From: Bacteroidetes bacterium UBA4009 | GTDB lineage: Bacteria > Bacteroidota > Bacteroidia > NS11-12g > UBA9320 | Reading direction: 5' to 3' | Assembly: GCA_002384205.1 (NCBI GenBank) | Contig: DGBH01000030.1 | Location: 5,710-29,405, forward strand | Length of the DNA stretch: 23,696 nt | Shown here: one piece after another, positions 9,284 to 16,844 of the stretch | Numbering within the stretch: the stretch's first letter is position 1 | Layout: every line of letters starts with the position of its first letter | The notes under the pieces: model-generated | Seen by the model: only the letters and a program-made list of their open reading frames with translations | The model's database searches: none | What the model was told of the DNA's origin: nothing | Position numbers and translations under genes: made by a program

Positions 9284-9337
9284 ATACGCGTATCATGATT
9301 ACAAGTATCTCTTCATCATATTACCGAATACTTGTAA
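9284..9337. repeat. Palindrome plus inverted repeat upstream of the phosphoesterase operon
   Basis: The 10-nt perfect palindrome ATACGCGTAT (9284-9293) lies 44-53 nt upstream of the phosphoesterase start. Next to it is a 10-nt perfect inverted repeat, TTACAAGTAT (9299-9308) and ATACTTGTAA (9328-9337), around a 19-nt loop. Either could be a repressor or activator site, or a folded leader. The rest of 9241-9420 has no ORF or tRNA-like fold that I can recognise. Confidence 0.4.
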
Positions 9338-9420
9338 GAAGATTATGTTTGTGTAATCCGTGCGATAAGAAATTATTACTTTAAGGTGAGGGTCATGTTA
9401 CTTGTCTGTGCTTATTAAGC

Positions 9421-9450
9421 AAAAAAGGTCGCTCTGAGGCGACCTTTTTT
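9421..9450 (-). terminator. Terminator of the lipoprotein/TonB receptor operon (bidirectional shape)
   Basis: A perfect symmetrical hairpin: AAAAAAGGTCGC pairs with GCGACCTTTTTT around the 6-nt loop TCTGAG. The T-run on either strand would allow termination both ways. The TonB receptor stop lies 17 nt away on the minus strand, so that is its likely use. No plus-strand gene precedes it. Confidence 0.92.
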
Positions 9451-9467
9451 CTTATAATCTAACAATC

Positions 9468-12320
9468 TTACAAGGTGTAACTTACTCCTATGGTGAAGGT
9501 TCTCATGGGTTTAAGTGACGAGAATAATTGATTTTCTGCGCCATAAGATACATATTCAAAATAGCGCTCACTACCCATAATATTATTAGCGGTAAGACTC
9601 CATTTCCACTGGTCATTTTTGCCACTAGCTTTACTTGCCTTAAAGTTAAGACTATGAAATGGCATTTCATATACATCAGGATTACGAGCAACACCTACTA
9701 CAGTTAATCTTGGCCCTTGCACATTATAGGTAAATGTAGCGTCCCACTTGCTTTTAAGATTAGTGTAATTGATATAGGCATTTACGATATATGGAGATTG
9801 ACCTACCATGTCTCTATTGGTTCCTATTACCTCTCCTACTCTTGCTGCTGATATTCTACCTAGTCTTTCTGCAACCGTCATTTCTACACTTGATTTCACG
9901 AGGGTAACATTACTACCAAAAGTAGTTATTGCATTGGTATCACTCAATTTATCTATTAATAATTTAGCTTCTAGCTCCACACCGTATACATTAGCCGTAC
10001 CCACATTTCTAGGTTGAAAATTATTTGGATTTTGACTGTTGTAGGCCACCAATTCTATTGGATCTGTAAATCGTTTATAGAAAGGACTTACCGAAAGTAA
10101 TTGTCCTCCTTTTAAGAATGACTCATATCGCAAATCAATATTATCAATAGAAGTTTGAGTAAGGGTATCATTCCCTAGGAAAGTACGTCCAGATATTCGA
10201 TCGACAATCTCCGCATTTGATAATTCTTTGAACGATGGTCGTGCTACTGTTCTAGCATACGTGAAACGAGCATTGGTTTTTGGTGTTACCTTATAAATAA
10301 AGTTAACAGATGGAAGAATACTTGTTTTATTAAGTAACAAGGAATCCCTTAATCTTACTCCATCCTGATTTTGACCTGTATAGTGATTTCTAGTTTGCTC
10401 TACACGAGCACCGTAAATCATATTCAGTCTCTCTGAGAATGGATATTCATGCATAATATAAGCCGCAGCTATATTTTGAGTAGCGCTATAGGTATTAGAG
10501 AGCTGACGCTGTCCATTGATATAAGATCCGCTATCTTCAACACCTAAAGGAGCTGGTGTCCAAATATTTTCATCTGCCAAGAGTTCATTAGGGTCTCCAG
10601 TCCAAGAAAATTTACCCTCCGACTGTATTCTAATACGGTAATCTAGAATGCTGTAGTCTCTAGCTTTATATGTTTCAAGTAATCCAAATTTAAGTTTAGC
10701 CACGCGCTTTGGTGTGATTTTCATCGTTTTTTCAAGATCAACTCTCGTATTGTAATTTTGCTCTTGTAAATTTCTAAAAGAACGTGTCACTCCTGCTCCA
10801 ACTGCTTCATTTATAGCATATTTAGGATTGATATCATCCGTTAGCTCAAAAGCGGTTAAACGCATATCAGGTTCATCAATAGAACTAAAGGTTGGTGAAA
10901 GCTTCCAATCTAGTTGCCATTGTCCAACACTTAAAACGTGCTTTCCGCTAAGCATGAAGTTAGTAACACTTCGTTGGGTGTATTCTAAATTACTTCTGAA
11001 TTGCACATTGGGATTTTCTCTGTAATCCTCTTGTCTTAAAAAGGCAGATCTAGATTCAGCATTTTGAGTTCTAAACCCGCTAAGCGAGTATTTACTATTC
11101 CCTTTTTTATATGCACCTCCGGCTAAAATGCTCCAAGCCGCAGTACTATTGCCCATATTCCCTTTAAGATCTTTGTCTCGCAATAATTCATTTTGTACAA
11201 TTTCTTGGGGTTTAATATAAGAGCTAAAAATAGCTTCCTCATAGTATTCTGTTTGCAAGCTGTAATTCAGGGCTAGGTTATAACCAAGCGTATTTCCATT
11301 TTTTTTATTGAATTGATCTCCTTGACTAAAAGAGAGGGAAGTATTGGGTGCATTTAATTTTCGCTCAGTAGCTAAATTATTGCTAAATTTTTTTGTTATG
11401 GTAGTCAGTTCAGGATTATTTGCACTGGGATCATATTGATTTTTAGTTAAGTCTATAGAACGACTTATAGGCAAAGCACGGTCTCCATTATCAAAAGCTA
11501 AAAAATCTGTTGAACTACCTTTGTAGGTTATATAATCTTTATTTAAGTGCATGGTTGGATTATATCCTAAGCTGGCAGAGAATGATCTTGATTTTTTACT
11601 AGGGAATGCTTTTGTAGAAATATCTACCAAACCTCCTGCAAAATCTCCAGGTAAATCTGGAGTAAATGTCTTGTAAACCATAATGTTATCTAATACATTG
11701 GTTGGAAAAATATCCATTTGTACGGCATTTTTATCCGGATCTAAACCTGGAATAACCATACCATTAAGAATTGTTTTAGTGTATCTATCACCTAGGCCTC
11801 GGACAAAAACATGCTTTCCTCCTTGCACACTAATACCCGTTACACGAGCTACAGCTTGACCTGCATCGCTATCGCCAGCACGTTTTGACGCCTCTGCCGA
11901 AACACCGTCAACTGCATTTATTGAATTTTTCTTCTCTGCTAAAATCGCTGCATCTGTATTGGTTTTACGTACCCCAGATACCACAATTGGTCCTTTGGTA
12001 AGCACACTCTCTACCTCTCCTACTATACGTACGTCTCTTACGGTTACTTTATCCGCAAGAATCACTACATCATACTCTTTGTATTCTGGCAAACCAATGT
12101 ATTTAAAAGTTAGCGTATACGTTCCTGGAGGTAAAGAGAATACATAAGTTCCCTCAAAATCTGAGATCGTACCACCGTTTACGCCTATCGCTTTAACGAT
12201 AGCGCCTACACAAATTTCATTGGTCGCATCATCATAGATTTTACCTCTAAGTGTGCCATTTTGCGCAAACATAAGGTTGGAAATAAGAATAAATAAAAGG
12301 GTATTAAGTGTTTGTTTCAT
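9468..12320 (-). CDS. TonB-dependent outer-membrane receptor with carboxypeptidase-regulatory-like domain
   Basis: A 950-residue outer-membrane active transporter. The signal peptide covers residues 1-19 (cleavage near MFAQ|NGT). A CarboxypepD_reg-like beta-sandwich follows at about 22-105 (GTLRGKIYD, then FEGTYVFSLPPGTYTLTFKY). The plug domain is near 125-240, with VFVRGLGDRYTKTILNG at 171-187 and PGDFAGGLVDISTK at 224-237. The remainder is a 22-strand-type barrel rich in aromatic strands, ending in TFTIGVSYTL with the usual beta-signal. It is not obviously a SusC homologue, as no SusD-like gene is adjacent. Its upstream operon partner is a surface-type beta-helix lipoprotein, so the pair may capture and import one ligand. 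The ligand cannot be read from sequence. An 81-nt spacer with a strong hairpin separates the two genes. Confidence 0.93.
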   Translation of the reverse strand: MKQTLNTLLFILISNLMFAQNGTLRGKIYDDATNEICVGAIVKAIGVNGGTISDFEGTYVFSLPPGTYTLTFKYIGLPEYKEYDVVILADKVTVRDVRIVGEVESVLTKGPIVVSGVRKTNTDAAILAEKKNSINAVDGVSAEASKRAGDSDAGQAVARVTGISVQGGKHVFVRGLGDRYTKTILNGMVIPGLDPDKNAVQMDIFPTNVLDNIMVYKTFTPDLPGDFAGGLVDISTKAFPSKKSRSFSASLGYNPTMHLNKDYITYKGSSTDFLAFDNGDRALPISRSIDLTKNQYDPSANNPELTTITKKFSNNLATERKLNAPNTSLSFSQGDQFNKKNGNTLGYNLALNYSLQTEYYEEAIFSSYIKPQEIVQNELLRDKDLKGNMGNSTAAWSILAGGAYKKGNSKYSLSGFRTQNAESRSAFLRQEDYRENPNVQFRSNLEYTQRSVTNFMLSGKHVLSVGQWQLDWKLSPTFSSIDEPDMRLTAFELTDDINPKYAINEAVGAGVTRSFRNLQEQNYNTRVDLEKTMKITPKRVAKLKFGLLETYKARDYSILDYRIRIQSEGKFSWTGDPNELLADENIWTPAPLGVEDSGSYINGQRQLSNTYSATQNIAAAYIMHEYPFSERLNMIYGARVEQTRNHYTGQNQDGVRLRDSLLLNKTSILPSVNFIYKVTPKTNARFTYARTVARPSFKELSNAEIVDRISGRTFLGNDTLTQTSIDNIDLRYESFLKGGQLLSVSPFYKRFTDPIELVAYNSQNPNNFQPRNVGTANVYGVELEAKLLIDKLSDTNAITTFGSNVTLVKSSVEMTVAERLGRISAARVGEVIGTNRDMVGQSPYIVNAYINYTNLKSKWDATFTYNVQGPRLTVVGVARNPDVYEMPFHSLNFKASKASGKNDQWKWSLTANNIMGSERYFEYVSYGAENQLFSSLKPMRTFTIGVSYTL

Positions 12321-12340
12321 TTTATTTTTTTAAGCATAAA

Positions 12341-12367
12341 ATGCCTACTGCTTTGTGCAGTAGGCAT
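12341..12367 (-). terminator. Intergenic hairpin between lipoprotein and TonB receptor genes (possible attenuator)
   Basis: An 11-bp perfect stem, ATGCCTACTGC (12341-12351) with GCAGTAGGCAT (12357-12367), and a 5-nt loop. On the minus strand it is followed by TTTATGCTT, a broken T-run. That suggests partial termination, or protection of the upstream lipoprotein mRNA from 3' decay. It lies between the lipoprotein stop (12402) and the receptor start (12320). Confidence 0.7.
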
Positions 12368-12401
12368 CATAATAGTATATAAATTAAAGTGTTTCGTTCG
12401 G

Positions 12402-13715
12402 TTATAATTTATTGTTAACTGATGTCCAAGACCATCCAGTAAACTCAGACTTATTAGCACCTTTAGAAGAAGCTGTGTTAAGAGCATTCCCAGAAGTAGC
12501 CATTAAAGCATCTAGAGCTGTTTCTGCTGCAGAATCAAAACATCCACAAGAAACACAAGAAGCTGTGTAACCAGAAGCCATAGCAGTTAAGCTAGAAGCA
12601 CCTAAATCATTATTTTTAACGATTAATTTTGGTGTAGCAGCAATGAAGTATGCGTAAGCATCAGATTTAGAAGTACAATTAGTAGTATCTCCAAAACTTG
12701 CTCTGAATTTGATGTATTTACCTGAGTAACCTGCAAAAGAACAGTTTTCAATAGTACCTTGTGCTTTAGATTTTAAATCTGCCGCAGAACCTTTACCATC
12801 TGTTGAGATAATAGTACCGTTTTTCAAGGTAAATAAACCTGAAGTATGAGTAGTTCCCTCTGGACCATCTATTTCTAATCCTTCGTCAGTGTCACCACCA
12901 TGCATTACTATAAAGTTATTTACAGTACCACTGTAGTTGAAATCGATATCTATTCCGTCGTCACCATGGTTATATACTAATGCGTTTTGTACATTAACAG
13001 ATCCTCCAAAAAACTCAATACCATCATCTAAAGTAGCAACTATTTCAACGTGGTTTATAACAGTACCAGACCCTACACCACCAAGCGTAAGACCATTAAT
13101 CTCGTTACCTTCTCCAATAAGAGCACCACCATGACGTATAGATACGTAAGTTAACACACCTGAGTTATCAGCATCATTGTCTCCACCGAAAGCACCATAA
13201 GTAGCTGTAGCTGGGATACCTTCTATTTGTGCAGAGATATCACCATTTTCAGCAGAAATTTTAGCTTGACCTAAGATGATAAGACCTCCCCATTTTTCTC
13301 TGTCGTTTCCAGTAAGATTTGTACCTGTTTTTTGACCAAGAGCAATGTTATCTAACTCTGAAGTGAAGATGATAGGCATATCAGCTGTACCTTCTGCCAT
13401 TAGCTTTCCACCTTTTGCGATAATAAGTGCAGATGCATTTGCTTCTGTTCCAGTTCTACCTTTAACGATAGCACCTTTTTCTATAGTAAGCGTAGCACCA
13501 CTTTCTACCCAAACTCTTCCTTTAATAAAATGGATTGTATTTGCAGCCCATGTTGTGTTGGTAGTTATAGCACCAGAATGCTCTAGCTCAGCAACTGGTG
13601 GCTGAACGTAACAATCACTTGATGGATCAGACTCGTCACAATCTTTGCAACCTACAAAAGATGCAGCAGCTACTGCAAGCATCATTAGAAATAAGATTTT
13701 TGAAATGTTTTTCAT
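12402..13715 (-). CDS. Surface-type lipoprotein with predicted right-handed beta-helix, TonB receptor partner
   Basis: A 437-residue lipoprotein with signal peptide 1-22 and lipobox ending FVGC (C23). The residues after C23 are KDCDESD. A lysine followed by acidic residues just after the lipid cysteine resembles the lipoprotein export signal that sends Bacteroidetes lipoproteins to the cell surface. Residues about 50-390 contain short repeated strands separated by Gly/Asn/Asp turns (SGATLTIEKGAIVKGRTG, GGVGSGTVINHVEIVATLDD, GGDTDEGLEIDG), as in parallel beta-helix proteins. Many acidic residues lie in 170-290. Further cysteines include C26, C35 and a CVSCGC cluster near the C-terminus. I do not know its ligand, and no catalytic residues are recognisable. 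It is the first gene of an operon with the TonB receptor and has a 7-4-7 direct repeat upstream. Confidence 0.82.
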   Translation of the reverse strand: MKNISKILFLMMLAVAAASFVGCKDCDESDPSSDCYVQPPVAELEHSGAITTNTTWAANTIHFIKGRVWVESGATLTIEKGAIVKGRTGTEANASALIIAKGGKLMAEGTADMPIIFTSELDNIALGQKTGTNLTGNDREKWGGLIILGQAKISAENGDISAQIEGIPATATYGAFGGDNDADNSGVLTYVSIRHGGALIGEGNEINGLTLGGVGSGTVINHVEIVATLDDGIEFFGGSVNVQNALVYNHGDDGIDIDFNYSGTVNNFIVMHGGDTDEGLEIDGPEGTTHTSGLFTLKNGTIISTDGKGSAADLKSKAQGTIENCSFAGYSGKYIKFRASFGDTTNCTSKSDAYAYFIAATPKLIVKNNDLGASSLTAMASGYTASCVSCGCFDSAAETALDALMATSGNALNTASSKGANKSEFTGWSWTSVNNKL

Positions 13716-13763
13716 TGGATTGAATTTTTAAATTTTAATTGTTTTGCTTTGAATTTTGTAGTG

Positions 13764-13796
13764 CAATGTTGCGGGGGTAATGTTATGTGATTGTTA
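13764..13796 (-). promoter_or_regulatory. Direct-repeat putative operator upstream of the lipoprotein gene
   Basis: On the minus strand TAACAAT-CACA-TAACATT (13796-13779) forms two 7-nt repeats with a 4-nt spacer, the spacing of OmpR/PhoB-family response-regulator sites. A further CAACATT follows at 13770-13764, out of register. The array lies 49-81 nt upstream of the ATG at 13715. No TAnnTTTG box is found between, which fits an activator-dependent promoter. The regulator's identity is inference. Confidence 0.4.
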
Positions 13797-13897
13797 TCTT
13801 AGATTTAACATTTAAACATGTGGAAAACCGGTGTATTTCTGACCAATGAACGCTTATTACAAAATAATTCTAACAGCGCTTTAAAAAATAATATCCT

Positions 13898-14725
13898 TTA
13901 GTCACGCATCTTTTTAAACAACTTAACACATTCCACAGCTTCTTTTACATCATGCACTCTAAGCAAATTTGCGCCGTTTTGGAGTGCGAAAGAATGCAAA
14001 AACGAGGTGCCATTTAGCGCATTATGTGCATCAGTTCCCAAAAAATTATAAATCATAGATTTTCTAGATAATCCAACCATTAAGGGTAATTCTAAGCTAT
14101 TAAAAACCATCAATTGTTTCAATAATGCATAGTTATGTTCTACTGTTTTGCCAAAACCGAAACCTGGATCGATTAGAAGATCATTTATTCCCGCCGCACG
14201 ACATGCTTCTTTTTTAGCCAATAAATAATCAAAAACATCTTGCACTACATCTATGTACTGCGGATTATTCTGCATGGTTTTTGACTTACCTTGCTTGTGC
14301 ATAGCAATATAAGGGACACCCAGTGCTGCAACGCTGAAAATCATATCCGCATCATCCTCACCAGCGCTGATATCGTTGACCATACAAGCTCCCGCCTGCA
14401 CAGCAGCAACAGCTACTTTACTTCTAAAAGTGTCAATACAAATGGGGATATCCACCGTATTTGCAAGCTTTTCTATAATGGGAATAACACGATCTAATTC
14501 TTCTTGAGTGCTAACATCTGCCGCTCCCGGTCTTGAGCTATATCCGCCCACATCTAAGATTCCGGCACCCTCATTTACCATTTGATGCGCTTGTGTAAGG
14601 GCCGTATTCAGGGTATCGTATTTACCTCCATCCGAAAAAGAATCGGGAGTTACGTTTAAAATTCCCATGACCATGGGCCTACTTAAATCCAATTCTGTGC
14701 CTTTTATGTGGATGCTTCTTTTCAT
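13898..14725 (-). CDS. folP: Dihydropteroate synthase
   Basis: Condenses p-aminobenzoate with dihydropterin pyrophosphate in folate synthesis; the target of sulfonamides. The 275-residue TIM barrel shows every family signature: MGILNVTPDSFSDGGKY (20-36), LDVGGYSSRPGA (58-69, where most members have GxES), PICIDTFRSKVA, MVNDISAG, the pterin-binding IDPGFGFGKTVEHNY, GLSRKSMI and RVHDVKEA near the end. It is transcribed divergently from the DUF1599 operon across a 44-bp spacer. A near-consensus minus-strand box TTAATTTG (14760-14753) may drive it. No terminator with a good T-run was seen downstream. The gap to 13716 contains only the lipoprotein gene's regulatory region. Confidence 0.95.
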   Translation of the reverse strand: MKRSIHIKGTELDLSRPMVMGILNVTPDSFSDGGKYDTLNTALTQAHQMVNEGAGILDVGGYSSRPGAADVSTQEELDRVIPIIEKLANTVDIPICIDTFRSKVAVAAVQAGACMVNDISAGEDDADMIFSVAALGVPYIAMHKQGKSKTMQNNPQYIDVVQDVFDYLLAKKEACRAAGINDLLIDPGFGFGKTVEHNYALLKQLMVFNSLELPLMVGLSRKSMIYNFLGTDAHNALNGTSFLHSFALQNGANLLRVHDVKEAVECVKLFKKMRD

Positions 14726-14743
14726 TAGTATGGTTTGGAAAAT

Positions 14744-14751
14744 TATCTTCG
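14744..14751 (+). promoter_or_regulatory. -7-like box for the DUF1599 operon in the folP divergent spacer
   Basis: TATCTTCG matches TAnnTTTG at 7 of 8 positions and lies 18 nt before the TTG start at 14770. A near-consensus minus-strand box, TTAATTTG, lies at 14760-14753 for folP. The two promoters would sit almost back to back in the 44-bp spacer. Confidence 0.4.
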
Positions 14752-14769
14752 CAGCAAATTAAATTCATT

Positions 14770-15321
14770 TTGAGTACAGATACACCTATACTGTTTGACT
14801 ATTCCATTGCAAAATGCAGAGAAATTTTTAGTAAAAAAACCTATGACTACGGCACCGCTTGGCGTATTCTTAGGCCCATATCCATTACAGATCAAATCTT
14901 TATTAAGGCTCAACGTATTAGAAGCATAGAAGATAAGAAGGAAAATAAAGTTGGTGAAAGTATAGAAAGTGAATTTATAGGTATCGTAAATTACTGTATA
15001 ATAGCTCTTATTCAATTAGAATTAAAAGATGACGATGACATGGAAATGAATCCAAATACGGTATTAAAACTTTACGATTTAAAAGCCAATATGTGCAAAG
15101 AACTAATGGCTACCAAAAACCATGATTACGGCGAGGCATGGAGAGATATGCGAGTAAGTACTTACACAGACCTTATTTTGATGAAAATTTTGCGCACTAA
15201 GCAAATAGAGGACAAAGGCGGTAAAACACTGATATCTGAGGGCATAGACGCTAACTTTAGCGATATGTTGAACTATGCTATTTTTGCCTTAATTAGAATT
15301 AATAATTTTTACAACTCATGA
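14770..15321 (+). CDS. DUF1599-family protein, tandem-duplicated domain, TTG start
   Basis: A 183-residue cytoplasmic protein that I place in the DUF1599 family, which has been linked to nucleotide-modification contexts. Its function here is not established. It consists of two copies of one alpha-helical domain. Copy 1 (about 8-84) has KKTYDYGTAWR, then the R-x-x-x-IED segment RIRSIEDKK and NYCIIALIQ. Copy 2 (about 100-178) has TKNHDYGEAWR, RTKQIEDKG and NYAIFALIR. The start is TTG 14770, because no in-frame ATG occurs between the promoter box and the first conserved residues. The minus-strand ORF of 90 codons over this region is a shadow. The ATGA overlap with the next gene (15318-15321) indicates coupling to the DoxX-like membrane protein. 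Confidence 0.82.
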   Translation: MSTDTPILFDYSIAKCREIFSKKTYDYGTAWRILRPISITDQIFIKAQRIRSIEDKKENKVGESIESEFIGIVNYCIIALIQLELKDDDDMEMNPNTVLKLYDLKANMCKELMATKNHDYGEAWRDMRVSTYTDLILMKILRTKQIEDKGGKTLISEGIDANFSDMLNYAIFALIRINNFYNS

Positions 15322-16844
15322 AATATTTAGTTAACGTATTACGTGTTCTTGTAGGTCTACTCTTTATTTTCTCGGGTCTAATTAAGGCCAATGATCCAAC
15401 TGGCTTCAGCATTAAATTAGACGAATATTTTTCTGTTTTTTCTGCTGATTTAGAAGCAACTCAAGATAGCGTAACTATTTTTGTAACCACTCCCGACGGA
15501 ACTAATTCAGTTAAAAAAGCAATCCAAGCCAGTAACCCAATCACAGAATTAAGTGCGAAAAATAACCCATGGAAGGCCGTGCCCCTCGGAGAGAATCTAA
15601 ACGATAGCGTATACTTTAGCGATGCTTTTATCTACTGGGGAAGTCAAGAATTATATACCTCATCTCTTAATGCAGAAGATACTAATACGGTTCTATTAAA
15701 AGTTACCGTTAAGTATGCGGTTAATAATAATAATGTCGGGGAGCAACACTTTGTATTTAACTCTTTCGAAGAGAATTCACAAACTACAACTATAGATTTG
15801 TCCGACTACCTTGTCACTAATTCCGGGTTGGTAATTTTTTTACAAAGTCTTAGACCCTACGCCGTAAGTATAGCCATATTCCTGTGTGTTTTTGAAATAA
15901 TACTGGGCTTATCACTGCTTATTGGTTGGGGACCAAAACTCACCATTACCTTACTGATTCTTCTGATGGCTTTTTTCTCATTTCTTACATGGTATAGCGC
16001 TATTTACAACAAGGTGACTGATTGCGGTTGCTTTGGAGATGCAATTAAACTAACACCCTGGCAAAGTTTCAACAAAGACATAATATTATCGATAGCTATA
16101 ATTATTATTTTATTGAGTTTAAAACATGTAAAAGCCATCTTCAGCAAGCCATTTGCCGCAAGACTACTTACTGTGTTTGCCTTATTATCTTTTGGTTTTG
16201 CAGCATATTGTTATCATTATCTCCCGGTCAAAAATTTTTTAAAGTTTAAAGTGGGTAACGATATTGAAAAAATGGTGATTGTGCCTGAAGGAGCCCCTAC
16301 TGACATCTACACTAATGTTTTCTTGTATTCTAAAGATGGCAAAACAAAAGAATTCACTATAGAAGAAATAGGAAATAGGGATTTAAAAGCCGAAGGATAT
16401 GTCTTTGTTGATCGAATAGATAAACTAATTAGTAAAGGGTACGCTCCTGAAATTTATGACTTTAAGATGATGGACGAAGGACGGACCAATGATTATATCG
16501 ACGTATTTTTTGCAGATTCCGGTTTTAAATTACTTTTAGTCTTAAGCGAGGTTGAATCTGCCAATACTAAAACTATGGAAGAGCTTCGAGAAATTTTGCG
16601 AGCCTGTAAAAAACACAAAATTAAGGTCTATCCTCTTACGGCAAGTAGACAAGAAGATGTAGATGCTTTTAGGCACGAACATCAGTTAGACATACCTTTT
16701 TACTATGGTGACAAAACCAACCTTAAATCAATCATACGTTCCAATCCAGGTTTGTTGTTATTTAAAGAGAACATAGTGCACAACATTTGGCCGTCGACAC
16801 GGCTACCTACTGCAAAGCGATTTTTAAAACAATTGAACAAATGA
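15318..16844 (+). CDS. DoxX/MauE-like membrane protein with C-terminal thioredoxin-like domain (BT_3928-type)
   Basis: A 508-residue inner-membrane protein. The first helix (about 7-24, LRVLVGLLFIFSGLIKA) has the DoxX-type start. A soluble segment of about 145 residues (25-170) follows, then helices near 172-202, 207-230, 254-268 and 281-303. Between helices lies DCGCFGD (235-241), the MauE/DoxX cysteine motif. Residues about 380-508 look like a thioredoxin fold (LLLVLSEVES, then IKVYPLTAS, PFYYGD and GLLLFKENIV). The usual CxxC site is replaced by SEVES, so this domain is probably not a dithiol oxidoreductase itself. I infer a role in envelope redox or quinone-linked chemistry, but the substrate is unknown. 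It overlaps the genes on both sides by 4 nt (ATGA). Confidence 0.82.
   Translation: MKYLVNVLRVLVGLLFIFSGLIKANDPTGFSIKLDEYFSVFSADLEATQDSVTIFVTTPDGTNSVKKAIQASNPITELSAKNNPWKAVPLGENLNDSVYFSDAFIYWGSQELYTSSLNAEDTNTVLLKVTVKYAVNNNNVGEQHFVFNSFEENSQTTTIDLSDYLVTNSGLVIFLQSLRPYAVSIAIFLCVFEIILGLSLLIGWGPKLTITLLILLMAFFSFLTWYSAIYNKVTDCGCFGDAIKLTPWQSFNKDIILSIAIIIILLSLKHVKAIFSKPFAARLLTVFALLSFGFAAYCYHYLPVKNFLKFKVGNDIEKMVIVPEGAPTDIYTNVFLYSKDGKTKEFTIEEIGNRDLKAEGYVFVDRIDKLISKGYAPEIYDFKMMDEGRTNDYIDVFFADSGFKLLLVLSEVESANTKTMEELREILRACKKHKIKVYPLTASRQEDVDAFRHEHQLDIPFYYGDKTNLKSIIRSNPGLLLFKENIVHNIWPSTRLPTAKRFLKQLNK

Noticed and set aside
9338..9420. Possible small RNA or tRNA in the gap after the inverted repeat
   Set aside because: No cloverleaf, no conserved TTCGA-type loop and no promoter box were found; left as unassigned spacer.
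13050..13400. Repetitive Gly/Asp codons in the lipoprotein gene considered as a DNA repeat or CRISPR-like array
   Set aside because: The similarity is at protein level (beta-helix turns); spacing is irregular and no identical DNA units recur.
13826..13833. ACCGGT palindrome downstream of folP considered as a terminator
   Set aside because: The stem is only a 6-nt palindrome without a usable loop or T-run on the minus strand.
14743..15015. Minus-strand ORF of 90 codons overlapping the folP/DUF1599 spacer
   Set aside because: Antisense to DUF1599 copy 1, whose duplicated motifs prove the plus-strand reading; it would also occupy the promoter spacer.
16787..16840. N-terminal extension of the permease from TTG 16787
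   Set aside because: The ATG at 16841 overlaps the upstream stop as ATGA and starts directly at the first membrane helix; the extension lies within the DoxX-type gene.
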